Assembly (NCBI GenBank): GCA_037176905.1 | Contig: JBBBWG010030399.1 | Location: forward strand, 1 to 49,057 | Source: Azolla pinnata | Lineage: Eukaryota > Streptophyta > Polypodiopsida > Salviniales > Salviniaceae | Length of the DNA: 49,057 nucleotides | Direction: 5' to 3' | Shown here: piece after piece, positions 24,001 to 35,930 of the stretch | How the letters are laid out: each line of letters opens with the position of its first letter | Position numbering within the stretch: the stretch's first letter is position 1 | The notes under the pieces: model-generated | Database searches by the model: none | The model's input: only the letters and a program-made list of their open reading frames with translations | What the model was told of the DNA's origin: nothing | Translations under genes and position numbers: made by a program

Positions 24001-27000
24001 CAAAAAAAAGTATGTTGCAATATTCCAAGGCTTTGCAGTTTGTTCTCCTTTCAGCCTCTTTTCAAATTTCTTGTTGCAGAGAAGTACGCTCAGTTGATAG
24101 TATTAAGGACTTGGAGGTGGTGAAATCTGAGAAGGACCGTTTTCAAAGTAGTGGATTAGTATCAGGCTTAACAGCCATGAGAAACTCTCTTCTTAGAGAG
24201 AGCAAGGATATAGAGACATTCTCAAGTAAAGAACTTCAGGCTCATTTGTCATCATTATTCGCTGTTGGTAAGGTTCTTTATTTGTGGGTAGCTACAAAAG
24301 AGTGTCGAAGCTGAGGCACACTATAAAAGTGTTAAAACACACAACTCTATATAGCATTGAAACATATGTTTCTGTCACAGAGGCTCTGCAAAGTGAGTGT
24401 ATGGAACAAGTATTCCAGGCAAGGCTTCCTGCAGACATACATGGCGCGCCACCCAGGAGTTTTGTTTCACATTTAGCTGAAATTATGGGTGGGATAGGGA
24501 CATACCGGCAAATGGCGGAATTCTGGAGGTCTGTGGTAGCAGAGGTATGCAGGTGCTTATTACTAAGAGCTTGTGTGATATGATATATCGGGCGGGAGTC
24601 ACCTAATCTCGTAACAGTAGTTTTTCATCATACCTCATAATTAGGCAATGAAATGTACCACATAATTATGATTTGTCAATGTCACGTCATAGGCTCTTAG
24701 CAACAGTTTTTAACATACCATGTAAACTTCATTGTGCTTACCTTATATATATGTTGAGAAGTGCATCATGACTTTGTTGAGAGATAGTTTCCTCTTCTCA
24801 GTATTAAGGATGTTTGGATACCACCTTTGGCGAGTGACTGGCGGGTGTATATACTCTTAATTCATTTTGGCCAGCTTGTTATTTGTACAATAACATTTAA
24901 TTAATAAAAGAAAAATGCTTGCACATACTAAGTGTGACTCTAGCTCATTTTCATTTATATACTCTCGCAGTTGTCTTCCCCTTCAATTGGTGTCAGAGCA
25001 CAGATTGCTCACTACTGTCTGGGTTTTAGACTGCCGCCTGTCAACATACATACAATGTTTTTTGTTTCTTTTCTTTTGATGATTGTTAACAGTAGCAAGC
25101 AAGATGTGTAATGGTAAATCTGAGGTTTCTTTCATTATTAGTTGCTGATCATTTTGTCATTAAGCGTCAGTTCTAATTGGTTCTTTTGACCAATACTAAG
25201 TTTTTGCTAAGTCAGCAAGAGTAAAGTGTTATTTGGATGATATTTACTTTCCTCCATTAGATAGCTGCCACTTCCCCTAACTCTGATACAATATATTTGA
25301 TAAAAGTCAAACAGTTTGATGGTCAGTCTTTCAAGTAAGTGTGTTACCAATCGAACAAGAATTTCTAAAAGTAGACTTAAAATATCTTACTACTTCTGAG
25401 GTTGTTACCAGAGTCTAAAATTAAACAGCCTGTTCTCTTTGAATAAGAAGAGGCTGGCCAGGAAAAGGATGCGCATCAATATGAAAATGTTGAACAAGTT
25501 AACGTAGAGCCATGCCAAAAAATTCCGAATGCATGTCTAGTAACTCGTTATTGAAGGCAAAGATGTAGATATGACATCTCTTTGCATTATGTTATGTTCT
25601 CAGGTGTGGTTGATTATTGTTTCATCTATCTCATGGTGACAGATTTGACTTTGAGACCAGCCATTATTATTATCTTTTTCTTCCAATTTCCATAACTCTT
25701 CATTCATTGCCCATGAAGTAGGACAATCCGTAAAACTCTGCGCCACACCCATTGTGCCTCTATATAGTCTCACAAACAATGCTTCATAGACTGTTTTCAC
25801 GCAATTCATAGAATGATAAGTTTTCCTTAATTCACCCACGTCATCCTTGGATGTCTTCCTGAAATCTCTTTTTCCAAAGAACTGGTGAGACGGTTTCACT
25901 ACTACTACCTTGGGAGAAAGCATCAACGAGTCACACAGAAAAGAAGAGGTTGGCACATAGTAAAAGTGTTATTTTAGCCATTACCATTAATCATAAAGTG
26001 TTGGAAATAGTCCTTTTGGGATGGCAACTCCATGAGATGTCCCACATGGGGAATACTTGGGTTGAGACCTTGCGAGCACCACTGTCTTAAGTTAGACCTG
26101 CCATGTTGAGGCCACAAGCGTGTCCTCACCGGACATGCGTACCACTTAAGTGACAGTGTATCTGCATGATGGAAAACATTTGTTATGCAGTATTGAAATG
26201 TGGACATCTTGAATTTTGTAGTTTTATCCCTATTGCTTGTGTTCTTACAATGCTGACCTTCTCTAACCAGTTGCGACACTGCTGGGAAGAAGGACAACCT
26301 GTTCCAAGGCTTTCAGTGGATTCAAAACCAGACTTGCGATACTGTCTAATACTTCAAAAGCTGCAAGCTATCAATTGTTGTATTGCAAGGCAGAAACGCC
26401 ATTATGCAGATTTGGAGTTTCTGGATGCTTTGAATGAGTGTATGGAATTGAGCCCCCCCAATAACATTCAGGAAATTGACAGTTTCTTTTCTCTTTTGAA
26501 ATCGAGATCAAGCGACACACTAAGAACAAAAGATATCTTGGAACCATCCAAATGGTTTGTTGAATTAAAAACAGGACAAATTCTCCTACGACTTGGAGCA
26601 GATCATCCCGCTGGAGATTTAAAGATGCTAGAAACAGGACAACAAGTGTATTCTCCCATCACACAGGCATGCTTTATGTGACTATTTATTTCTGTACTGT
26701 CAATCTGTAAATGTCTTGCATATTTACACAGGGTTTATCAGCAGTAAAGTACTAATAACTTACAGGATGGAGCTGTGCTAACAGAAGATCTTATTGAGGA
26801 AACTGAGGAGCTTGTATTAAGAACCAGAAGGTTGGTTTTCTAATCATTGCTGTGCAAAACCCCTGGTTGTGGAAGTGGTTAAACAAAAAGCCTTTTTAAA
26901 GGACGAAAATGTTCAGTGTTGGAGTTACGAATTAGACTTCTGCACGTTATATTGTATACATTCTTATTGAAGGACAAAAATTTGTGTGCATTCTTATTGA

Positions 27001-28683
27001 AGGATGTGTGAACGCCAATGTGTTGCACAATGTTTTTTTGGTACACTGTGTCTTGTCTAAGTTTCTCCCATTCACAATGCAATATTGCTTGATTTGTGTT
27101 TCTTTGTACTATGGTCTAGTGTTGGGCCTGGATGTTCTCAACTCCTTTCAGACATGCAGGCCTTTAAGGTGCATCTTAAGGCTTTATTAGCATTATTTCA
27201 CACATTGTTGCTGAAATTTTGTTTTAATGTAACCTCATTTAGCTTCCAAATATTTCTATTTTCCAGGCAGCAAATCCTGGATGCATTTTAGAGGACTTCG
27301 TCAGGTGGTACTCTCCTTTGGACTGGTGGCAGTGTCCTGAAACAACATCCCCTGTAGAAAATCATGAGCAAAGAAATCGAGGCTGCCTCAGTGCAAGAAT
27401 GCAATCACAAGAAGGTGAGTCTTTTCTAATGGATTTAAGAACTGATGCAAGTGATCTAAATTGTATTCTGTTTGATAGGTAACCTTTGGCAAGAACTCTG
27501 GTCCTCAGCAAAACCGGTTCCAGCTGCGAAACAGGCACCCTTGTTTGACGAAGATCTTGCAGTGTAAGTGCTTTACATGATTATTTTGGCACCGGAATAC
27601 CAAAATCACGTAAATTTAGAGAACATAGGTTTTGATCCTTTCTAAGAGCTTGACCTCGTCCTATAGATCATATTGGGGAGTTACATAAGATGTCTACATC
27701 ATCTGTGGGCCTGCCAGAAAGCTCAGAAAAATCTACCAAGTATAAAAGATGTATAAAGATAAGATGCACTAGTTGTGCCTATCTCTGCTTCAGAGCTAAT
27801 GCATATAAAACCTAGTAGAGTTATAACGGTGATGATGTACAAAAGAAGTGAGGATTTCGTTTGTTGGGTTGATAAGTATGCATTTTGTGGACACTAAATT
27901 GTAATACATTTTCATTTTCTTTCTTTCTTTTTTTCTTTCTTTTTATGTCACGTTGGGTGGAATTTGCAGGGAGAGCATTCTAGACGCATTGGATGGAATA
28001 AAGCCAGTTGACCTCTTTGAACAGTTATTTAAAGCCATAGTATGTGCTTACGATATGAAAATTCATCATATTATCAAAAGGAAATTATCTCTTTTTAACA
28101 TTTACTTTCTAATGGACTTGGATACAGTTGGGTTCGGGTTTTACAATTGCAGAGCAGACATTATCGGGGGATAACGTTGGGTTGTTATCGCAGTTCAATG
28201 AATGCAAGAATTTTGCAACTTTAGTATGCCACAAGGGGATGGATTCTTACGAACTCGAACAGTTATGCCAGGTAACTCTTGACTAGAATGCTGTGGCCCA
28301 ATCATTTCGAAATTCATTTGATGTCTGCAGTATAAAATATCGTAATGGCCATGGTTTATGAGAGTGTAGAATAGACACAAAGAGCTTACACTATGAAGGA
28401 TGTGTTGAATCAGTATATCTCTTAAGTGATGTGTCAACTGTTGCAGGTGTATGAATTGATGGAGAATATTTTACAGCAGTCATCGAAACAGGTACAATCT
28501 TCCGGGGGTAGTAGCTGTTCGATTAATGATAATGATGAACAGGAACCTCAAAGCTCAATTAACGGCAAATCGGACAATCGGTTCAGATTTTTCGCTCGAA
28601 TCCTAGAAACAAAGAACATGCTTTTCGAGAAAAAGCTATCGCAAGATGAGAAAAGAACAGAGAGTGATTGGACCTTACTGTAA
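21001..28683 (+). CDS. Rab3 GTPase-activating protein catalytic subunit homologue with N-terminal BSD-like domain
   Basis: The C-terminal half is a plant-type Rab3GAP catalytic subunit, expected to act on Rab GTPases in membrane traffic (the animal complex acts on Rab3 and Rab18). Sixteen exons: 21001-21073, 21581-21676, 22909-23072, 23175-23267, 23512-23688, 23733-23974, 24080-24267, 24381-24544, 26271-26666, 26766-26830, 27120-27168, 27267-27414, 27479-27563, 27970-28039, 28128-28271 and 28447-28683 (2391 nt, 796 aa). Residues about 15-55 are an Ala/Lys/Glu-rich helix. Residues 128-172 are BSD-like, with paired Phe164-Trp165 in VPTKMQEDEFW. The GAP region carries LPADIHGAPPRSFV, INCCIARQKRH, YSPITQ, LTEDLIEETEELVLR, NPGCILEDFVRWYSP (570-586) and PLFDEDLAVESIL. 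The Arg in FVRW lies where the animal enzyme's reported catalytic Arg is expected. The protein ends SDWTLL. Intron 9 has a GC donor; intron 8 holds an LTR fragment. Exons 3-6 are the least certain. Confidence 0.82.
21734..21836. repeat. three 34-bp tandem units in Rab3GAP intron 2
   Basis: Units start GCATCTC at 21734, 21768 and 21802. They share TAT/TAC-TG-C-ATTATTAT-TG-GG-CT with substitutions. No coding role was seen. Confidence 0.65.
23325..23397. repeat. 37-bp-period duplication in Rab3GAP intron 4
   Basis: Two diverged copies begin CGTTCAGTTGA at 23325 and 23362 and end near AAATAGACT. Confidence 0.6.
24752..25335 (+). mobile_element. degenerate copia-type LTR retrotransposon 5' fragment in Rab3GAP intron 8
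   Basis: About 234 bp from TGTTGAG (24752) to CTTCA (24985) has the TG...CA ends of an LTR, a TGTATATA box near 24846 and an AATAAAAGAAAA segment near 24903. It is followed at once by ATTGGTGTCAGAGCA, a one-mismatch version of the initiator-Met tRNA primer-binding site (TGGTATCAGAGC) typical of plant Ty1/copia elements. About 320 bp further on, 25303-25335 reads KVKQFDGQSFK before a stop. This resembles the conserved start of a copia gag domain (usually ...FDG-x-(N/S)(Y/F)-x-x-W). No pol domains and no 3' LTR were found, so it is a truncated relic in the same orientation as the host gene. Confidence 0.45.
26080..26158. repeat. imperfect fold-back (inverted repeat) at the end of Rab3GAP intron 8
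   Basis: CACTGTCTTAAG (26080-26091) pairs with CTTAAGTGACAGTG (26145-26158) with a two-base bulge. A nested TGTCC/GGACA stem lies between at 26121-26135. The preceding ATGTCCCACATGGGGAAT (about 26036-26053) resembles sequence seen near the ends of plant LTR or MITE elements. It lies about 110 bp before the exon-9 acceptor. Confidence 0.5.
26667..26670 (+). other. GC-type 5' splice site of Rab3GAP intron 9
   Basis: Exon 9 ends ATCACACAG and is followed by GCATGCTT. Reading on gives a stop after five codons. Joining to the acceptor before 26766 restores the conserved YSPITQ-DG-x-LTEDLI motif in phase. The first eight intron bases are the same as those of the CDC27 GC intron. Confidence 0.75.
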
Positions 28684-30148
28684 AAAGAAGGGAACGGCGG
28701 TGGAATCAATCCATCCCCCATTCAGAGTTTCTCTTTTTATTTCCTTGATTTGTTTTGGGTAATGATGGGCAACAAAGGACCAAGAGGAGGACCTTTCATC
28801 AATGCACCAATATCTTGACATATGCAGTAAATCTTATGCACCCTCCCTTCCAATTTCCGGAGGTGAAATGCAAGTTTCAATAAAGGACCAAGAGCAGGAC
28901 CTTTCATCAATGCACCAATATCTTGACATATGCAGTAAATCTTATGCACCATCCCTTCCAATTTCCGGAGGTGAAATGCAAGTTTCAATAAGAGGTTTGA
29001 GCTTGTATATATATATATAGAAGATATTCAATAGAGCCCCAAATGTTTTTCACATTCTTTTGCCAAACCCCTTCTCATTGTGCATATACTAATTATATGA
29101 TAACTCTCCCAATCCTAGTTATGCTCAGTGCATGAAAGCTCGGACTAAAGTTTGATATGTAATGTAGCATGCTTCATCTTAATGAGCTCAACATGGAGAG
29201 TTACATCCACAAAGCAATTTTTTTCCAAATCGATCATTTTCAGTATATAAGTTGGTTTTCGCTCATCGTATCCCAATAGAAACCCTAAAATTTGCTCAGT
29301 CAACATGAAGGGCTTCGCCCCTAAAAATTTTAGCTGCGTTTACTTGACTCTGTTTCCAACTGGTTTTCTGTTGCAAATAGCAGCATAAATCATGATTTTA
29401 ATTTATCATGTATACAATTAGAGCTGAGGATGAACATGCATTTGTCATAGGAAGAGATGATTATACAATTTGTCACATTAAAACCCAGATGTTATCCCAT
29501 AGTAAGAGATGGGCATCATAAATTACTGCAATAAAAACATTAGTTAAAAGCTTGTGCCTTGCTCAACTGTTCTCATCGTCCTATCATGGAACGGTCAATG
29601 AACAAACGGACATTTTCATCAACCTTCTCTAATGCTATCCATGAGCACTCGAAACTTCTAGTTGCTGCTCCGGTGTGTTCCAAAATTGGCTGTAAATCAT
29701 CATCAATGAACTATTATAAAAGAAAGAAAGAAAGAAAGGCCAATATTAAGAGGGAAAAACTGTGCTAAACACGTCATTACAGGAAAAGAATTCTAATGTC
29801 AATTGTGACTGTAAAATGGGCTACAATCATCCATTGCATTTGACTCCAAAAACGTATCTTAAAGGTTTGGATCTAAAATGGAAACAAGAACGAGCATTTT
29901 GCCAAGAATCCTGGCAGAGACTGCTCCTAATGCGTTCTGAGGTGAAGCGGAACCTCACATTATACCTAGGCCTCATGAGCGTCCTCTTCCTGTTTAGGTT
30001 CTTTTGCCTCGACGTGATTTCCCAAGAAATAAAAAACACATCATGAACTTTTGTCAACTGCTACATAACCTCATTCTGGGCACAGTGTTTTGCTGTTGAT
30101 ATGCCCAAGCGAAAAGCAAAAATAAAAACATTCTGTTCCCGACTTCCA
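28684..30148. other. convergent 3' spacer between Rab3GAP and EMC1
   Basis: It holds the 3' UTRs of both converging genes and the 108-bp duplication. The remainder (about 29000-30148) is AT-rich with no recognisable coding region or RNA gene. Confidence 0.55.
28774..28989. repeat. 108-bp tandem duplication in the Rab3GAP 3' UTR
   Basis: Two adjacent 108-bp copies (28774-28881 and 28882-28989) differ at only about two positions (GAGGAGG/GAGCAGG and CACCCTCC/CACCATCC). They begin 90 bp after the stop codon. 108 is a multiple of three, which creates open frames on both strands that I do not regard as genes. Confidence 0.92.
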
Positions 30149-33100
30149 TCACTTCCACTTGTCCATGAGCTCTTTCCGTTCTGACCACTTCCATGTCACG
30201 ACAATTGCAATCAGCAATGCAACAATAGTTATTAAAAGCAAAGCGTAGCTGAAGTCATCTGTGAGGGAATCATAGATCTTTGAGGGTGCAGTTTGAGTGT
30301 AGAAGAGATCCACACCATATGCAAACACTAAGCTTGTTGATTCTAGGTTTGCTGGAATGGTTATGATGCCCCTCAATCCTTCCACTCTGTAAGAATGGCT
30401 CAAATAGGACTGCAAAAGTGCACAAACAAGAACCAAAACACATACTTACTATGATACTGCATAGGCGTAAGTAGCTGAAGTTTTTCCTGAGCTTCAATAA
30501 ACACACATTGTTAATACACCGACAATACCTGGGGATAGATAGGAAGTGTATCAGTTAGAGGTATAATGCCTTCTTCTCTCTCAGATTGAGTTGGATTCAA
30601 GCTCCTCCGAGGATCAAACAATCGTTTATCCAAAGCAAGAATCTACATTCCAGAAGGCGCAAATATTCAGAACCAAACATACCCAAAACAGTGACAAGAG
30701 ACTTGGGAAATGTTGTACACTACCTGATCATTGACTGTTCCGATCAGAAGCTGTCTACCTGTGATGCCACGTGCAGTCTCAGTTACAGTTAGTGCTTTTA
30801 CAGAATGTGGAAAGAAGGAGCTGATAGTCTTCACTTCTAGATCTGAATGTGAATATGAAGATAGCGGGGCACTTCCATTATGCCTACCCAACATGACTTG
30901 TACCACATTCTTGTTATCCTGCAAAGCAAATAAACAATTCCATGTGAAACAAAAAGCAATGGAGCCTCCTCACAGTTATATTAAGTATTCCAGGAATAAT
31001 AGTTCAATGATCCAATCATCAATACAACTGTTGATATTCAGAATCTATAACATATTGACCTAAACATAAAGGGACCACATTAACAGTAACTGACCCTCAC
31101 TGAAGCGAGTCCTTGAGTTGTATGGATAAACTCTCTAGCATAGAAAGTATAAACAGAATCACATTTTCAGGAAGATCCAAGAGAAGAGAAGCTTACAACT
31201 CGGTTCTTGTCATACACCTCCAGGGCTGAGATTTCAAATCGATGAGCATGAACGTTAAAATAATGATAGATTACCCAGTTCTCACTGAACACCTGTGGAG
31301 GAAGAACTCATATGTCACTGAATAAAAAATGCACATGTGAATGAAGTATAAACCAAAGCAACAAATTACCGAATGAACAGGGCCATGCATATTAGGATGC
31401 TTTAGACGATATAAAATATGACCAGTGATTGTATCAATTATATAAGCAACAAGCCAATTTTCTTCTGGAGCACTCTCGCCAATAGTTCCAGACCCTTTTG
31501 GTGAAACTGTTGCAACAAACAATGTATTTTTGCTGAGATATTTATATAATACGTCCTGATTATTCAGCACCTTCGCTTGTGTGTGCACCACCTGCCCAAA
31601 ATAATTGATCACAAATATAACCCAAGGCAAAGAAGAAGTCAGTCTAAATAATTCTTGCCGTCTAAAAGGGTAAGAAGGGGAAAGCTGACAGTAGCTCTGC
31701 ATCTGGAACAGGAAATTACACAGGTACCATAAGTTTTAGACTTGTTGATTACCTCATCTAATCGTCGGCTCGCTGTAGAAATAATCCTTTCAGTATCTTG
31801 AGGAAACACAACACTCCACAACTTCTGAGATCGAAAGAAGATACCATCATTTGGGCTTACTGGTGATACTGCCTCAGCATCTTTTACAGTGAATCCTGTG
31901 ATGCTCCCTTGTTCACTGTCCACCACATAAAAGTAAGTCTCTGAAACATGTTGTGAGAAAATTTGCAAACTTTCATCTGTTGATGGAAAAAGATGAGCAT
32001 TTGCATGTTCATCTATTACAAGATGCAGCCTCTGCTCCGCGGAATCTGTAAACGGAAGAGGAATCAACTGTTCAATGCGATAAGTGAGTTTCACAGATCT
32101 CAGTTCAGCTCCATTGGAAGCATCCACCCATGATAACAGTCCTAAGAGTTCATCATCCCTAGCAGCCACAAGGAAAACTGGATTCTCATCTAAAGCATGC
32201 TTGTGAGGAATTTGCCATGGTAAAAGCTTCAATACTTTCACCCTCCCCTTTGCAGTTTGAAATCCTGGAATGAGCAAAGACCAAAGTATTCTCCCATCAC
32301 CTGTGTGAAGGGCATATACCTTTCCTGCTTCTGTCAGCACAATCAGAAGTTTCCTGAACCCATTGTGGTCCCTTGATAGCTTTGTTTTGTCACCATGTTT
32401 TAATCGCAGGGCCTGGACGGCTGCAAGTTCTTCAGTAGTTGCTAACATCAATGTTGCCTTGAGTTTAAGCCAGTGACCTTTCAACCATTCAACAAGACTG
32501 TGTTCAACTTGAACCACAGAAACACCCTCCCTCTCCAGAGGGAACTCAGCTGTAGAGGCCTTTACAATACAAGCCAAACCATCTTCTCTATCCCATACCA
32601 TATCTCCTTGTTGAAGCAGAGACAGCGAGCTGTCTTCTGTTACTATCAAAACTCGAAAACCATGAGACCTGTCATTGCGAATGTACTCGTTTAAGTAAGC
32701 TTTTTGCACTGTGCCTTTCTGTGGCACAAGCTCAATAACATCAGTGGAAACCTTGGCCTCTCCATCTCTATGCAGAATAATGTGTAAAGCAATTTTATTA
32801 TCTGCTATTTGTTGCACCACAGACGTTGCACTTGTCTTCTCAGGCAGCTCAAGGCCTTTGCTTATTATGGCAGCCCCTTCAAAAATTCGAACAATCTCTA
32901 AACTATCATGTGAAATTCCTGACTTTATCAGCACTAGCTGATTACTAAACTGAAGGGCAAAGATGCCATTCATACTTTGTTCAAGTAATTTAGGCTTTCC
33001 AAGACCACCTGGTATCAGTTGCTTGACATTGAACGCATGAACTGTCAACTGATCAATTGACAAAAGTACTAAGTTTTCACATGGAACATCCAAGGCCACA

Positions 33101-35930
33101 GCAAAACTTCCTGTTTCAACTATTATATCACCAGAGATTTCCCCCTGAAATTTCAGTGTCGTCCTGATATTCAATTGACCTAAGGTTGCATCAATGTCCC
33201 ATATTGCAAACTCTGACGAGCCCGAAAACCCTATTCCATGAAGATGCTTAGTATCCCCGAACTCTATAATCTTTTTCAGCGTCAGTTCCCTATTCTCACT
33301 GACATCAAAATAAGATACTCAACATGTTTTCAAATGCACAACCAAACACGATAGGAACAATGCTGTGAGAAGAAAACCTGGAATTTGGTATCTTTGCAGT
33401 CCAGAGTAGTTCTCCATCTATGCCGGAAATTGCATGCAACAATGCATCTCCTAGAACCAAGACAATCTTCCCTTGGCTAGGTAGGTCAACCTAAGATTAA
33501 CCACGTTTGGCTTCATAAACAAACACATCCCACGAGCTCTTATGGGTATATGCAAAGATATGCATTGCTCACACATGAAGTAAGAAAGACAACACATGTA
33601 GTATATACATATGTGTACCCCATATGCACATATGAAAATGATTCATGCATATTGAATAGTAAGAGACTCACATATGCCCAGCATTAATAGTTAACTATAT
33701 ATGAAAGAAATTCACTGCACAGACAGGTGCGTTTCTGTGCCTACAGCTCTATTGACGAAGTTAAATAGATTTCCTAGTGAGGTTGTACGTGATTCTTGTT
33801 CAATTTATCGCCTGCTAAGTACAACCGCTAAGGTCAAGGTAGAACATGTGTGACATTAAAATATTCTAGTACATCATGTAGTTCTCACTGCTTTTATAGG
33901 TAGGTGTAGCACAAAGTCACTTCACCCATAAAAGAAGTAAAACCTGAAAGCTATGTCCCGAAGTTCATTGTGCCACATATCAAATGAGCTAATAATGATA
34001 GGATGTAATCTGAGATCCAGCAGATGAATGTGATCAGTAGTTCGTATGAGTTCCGTTGGTACAGTGCTAGTGAATATGTATTATTTCAATAATTGATGGT
34101 AGACTTAAACTCTATATACTACCCTTAAACTCTATATTCTGCTAGAATTTCCACTGCAAACTTTGAAAAACCTTAAATTTCGTAAGTTCCCTAAACCTTT
34201 TAGACAATAGTTAGCTACACATTTACATAACCACAGGTCTTAAATACGGATTCAGTGATGAAATTACCGATGAGACATAGAGAACTGGCTGCGTTCCAGA
34301 AGGTTGCAAAAATGTCTCCCATACGAGCTGTCCATCTGGGAGGTGCCATGCTCGAATTACACTCCCCTTTTGTGATGATGTGAGGACATCTACAGAATAA
34401 ATTGACTGATGTCAGTTAATGAATCACTAAACGGCCAGTTTTCAACCAGTAATCAATTGAATCTCTTACATTTTCCAAGAATTATCTCCAAGCCATCAAT
34501 AGGATCAGAATCTCCCAGCACATGCCTCCAAACTGTATCTTATACAAAAGAAATAATCAATGCATACACTTAGCACAGACCCAGAAAATCTTGCAGATAA
34601 GGATAAATGTCCTTACGGATCTCTCCTCTCCGGAGATTGAGAGATGCAACTACATTCTGTTCAGTGGCAACAACTACACGTTTTCTCCCAGCTGCTTTAG
34701 TTTGGAAGGCTGCATATTTGACTTTTCCAATGTATTGATAATGCCTACATTCCAAAGAGAGCCCGAGAGTTGAAATTTTCCATTAGATAATGCATTTAAC
34801 CAACATTTAGATGCCAGTATAGATTACAAATTTTGCAATATATCTCATCTTCCATCCTCACTCAAGCAAACATCTCCAGAACTTTAGCGAGAAACTCTGA
34901 TCTTAACCATCAAGACCTTGTCTGGTATGCAGCTTTAAATGCTGAACATTAAACAGAATTATGCATCAACTCCTAAACATACACCATTATAAATTCTCTC
35001 CTGAAAATTCCTCAGGTAATCCTGCAACATATTTAACCTTCCACCATACATTTATAGACATGACCAGCATGCACTACATAAAAGAGATTCTTTATTGTCC
35101 ACAAGGAGGCCGGTTTTCACCTAGAAAACAAAGAGAAGCCTACTGCTCCGCACACACATGAACCAACACTATACAAAACTAAGAAAGAGAGAGAGAGAGA
35201 GAGGCAAAATCAATCAATATGCATTAATCTTTTGTACTATGCCAATATGGCCCATGCCACTAGACGAACACTCTTGTGTTACCAGAAGCTAGGCAGAACT
35301 AAAATACTAATTATAATGAGAACAATAGAATGAATTATTTTAACGAAGTGATGGTGCAATGTATGTGAACGGGGAGATGTGAAATTATTATCAGAGGTAA
35401 GGGTTTTGGTGATAGTGTGAGTTTCTTTTCAATGCATCTCCGATGAAACAAGGTTTGCTATTTCGAGTGGACTTTCTAGCTCTCGAGACTTCTCCATTCG
35501 CATCCACTTGGTACAACAAGCGATTTCTTCTCAGAGTGCACATGTTAAGCCTAGAGCGTTTGCATTAATTCTTGGGAAAATATCTCATATTGGTGAGATC
35601 TGATGGAAAGTGTGGCTTGGAGGAGGCATTCCGTTTGCTTCATAAGGCACATATTCAACCCTAAGCTCGAATAGGCATCGCTATTTTTCAAATTTACCTC
35701 CATGTTCCTGATCTTGGTGTGGATGCTTCATGCATCCATGTGGGAGAACAGGAAAGACAAATGAACCAGAGAGAGAAAGAGATAGAGAGAGAGAGAGATT
35801 ACCAGTCCCATATCCCAACTTGATCTTCGAAGATGGAGTAGCAAGGCAAGACGAAGCAGCATGTGAGCGAGAGGAGCAAGAGAGGGAGGAGCGACGAGAA
35901 GACAGGAGAAGAAGAAGAAGAGAAGGCCAT
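30149..35930 (-). CDS. EMC1: ER membrane protein complex subunit 1 (EMC1)
   Basis: EMC1 is the large lumenal-domain subunit of the ER membrane complex, which inserts and stabilises tail-anchored and multi-pass membrane proteins. Eleven exons: 35930-35803, 34744-34617, 34532-34470, 34389-34268, 33490-33378, 33298-31753, 31591-31370, 31292-31197, 30918-30724, 30642-30529 and 30409-30149 (2988 nt, 995 aa; family about 980-1000). The start MAFSSSS is followed by a leucine-rich signal peptide. FEDQVGIWDW then joins HYQYIGKVKYA across intron 1. Early propeller motifs include VVATEQNVVASLNLRRGEI, LWRHVLG and WHLPDGQLVWE. The C-terminal domain (DUF1620) carries VEGLRGIITIPANLES and FAYGVDLFYTQTAPSK. 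A transmembrane helix lies at about 963-982, followed by a basic tail ending DKWK. All introns are GT-AG and in phase. Exon 6 alone encodes 515 residues. The gene is divergent from the carboxypeptidase gene. Confidence 0.95.
35769..35798. repeat. (GA)n run at the 5' end of EMC1 intron 1
   Basis: A GA-rich run (CT on the sense strand) starts a few bases inside the first EMC1 intron. A second short GA run lies at 35185-35203 in the same intron. Confidence 0.75.

Noticed and set aside
28140..28155. Alternative Rab3GAP exon-15 acceptors at TTGCAG and GCAGAG
   Set aside because: The first is out of phase. The acceptor before 28128 is in phase and restores the LGSG-type helix seen in plant homologues.
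28737..29020. Open frames with a repeated 36-residue block on both strands
   Set aside because: Product of the 108-bp 3' UTR duplication; no start context, homology or splice signals.
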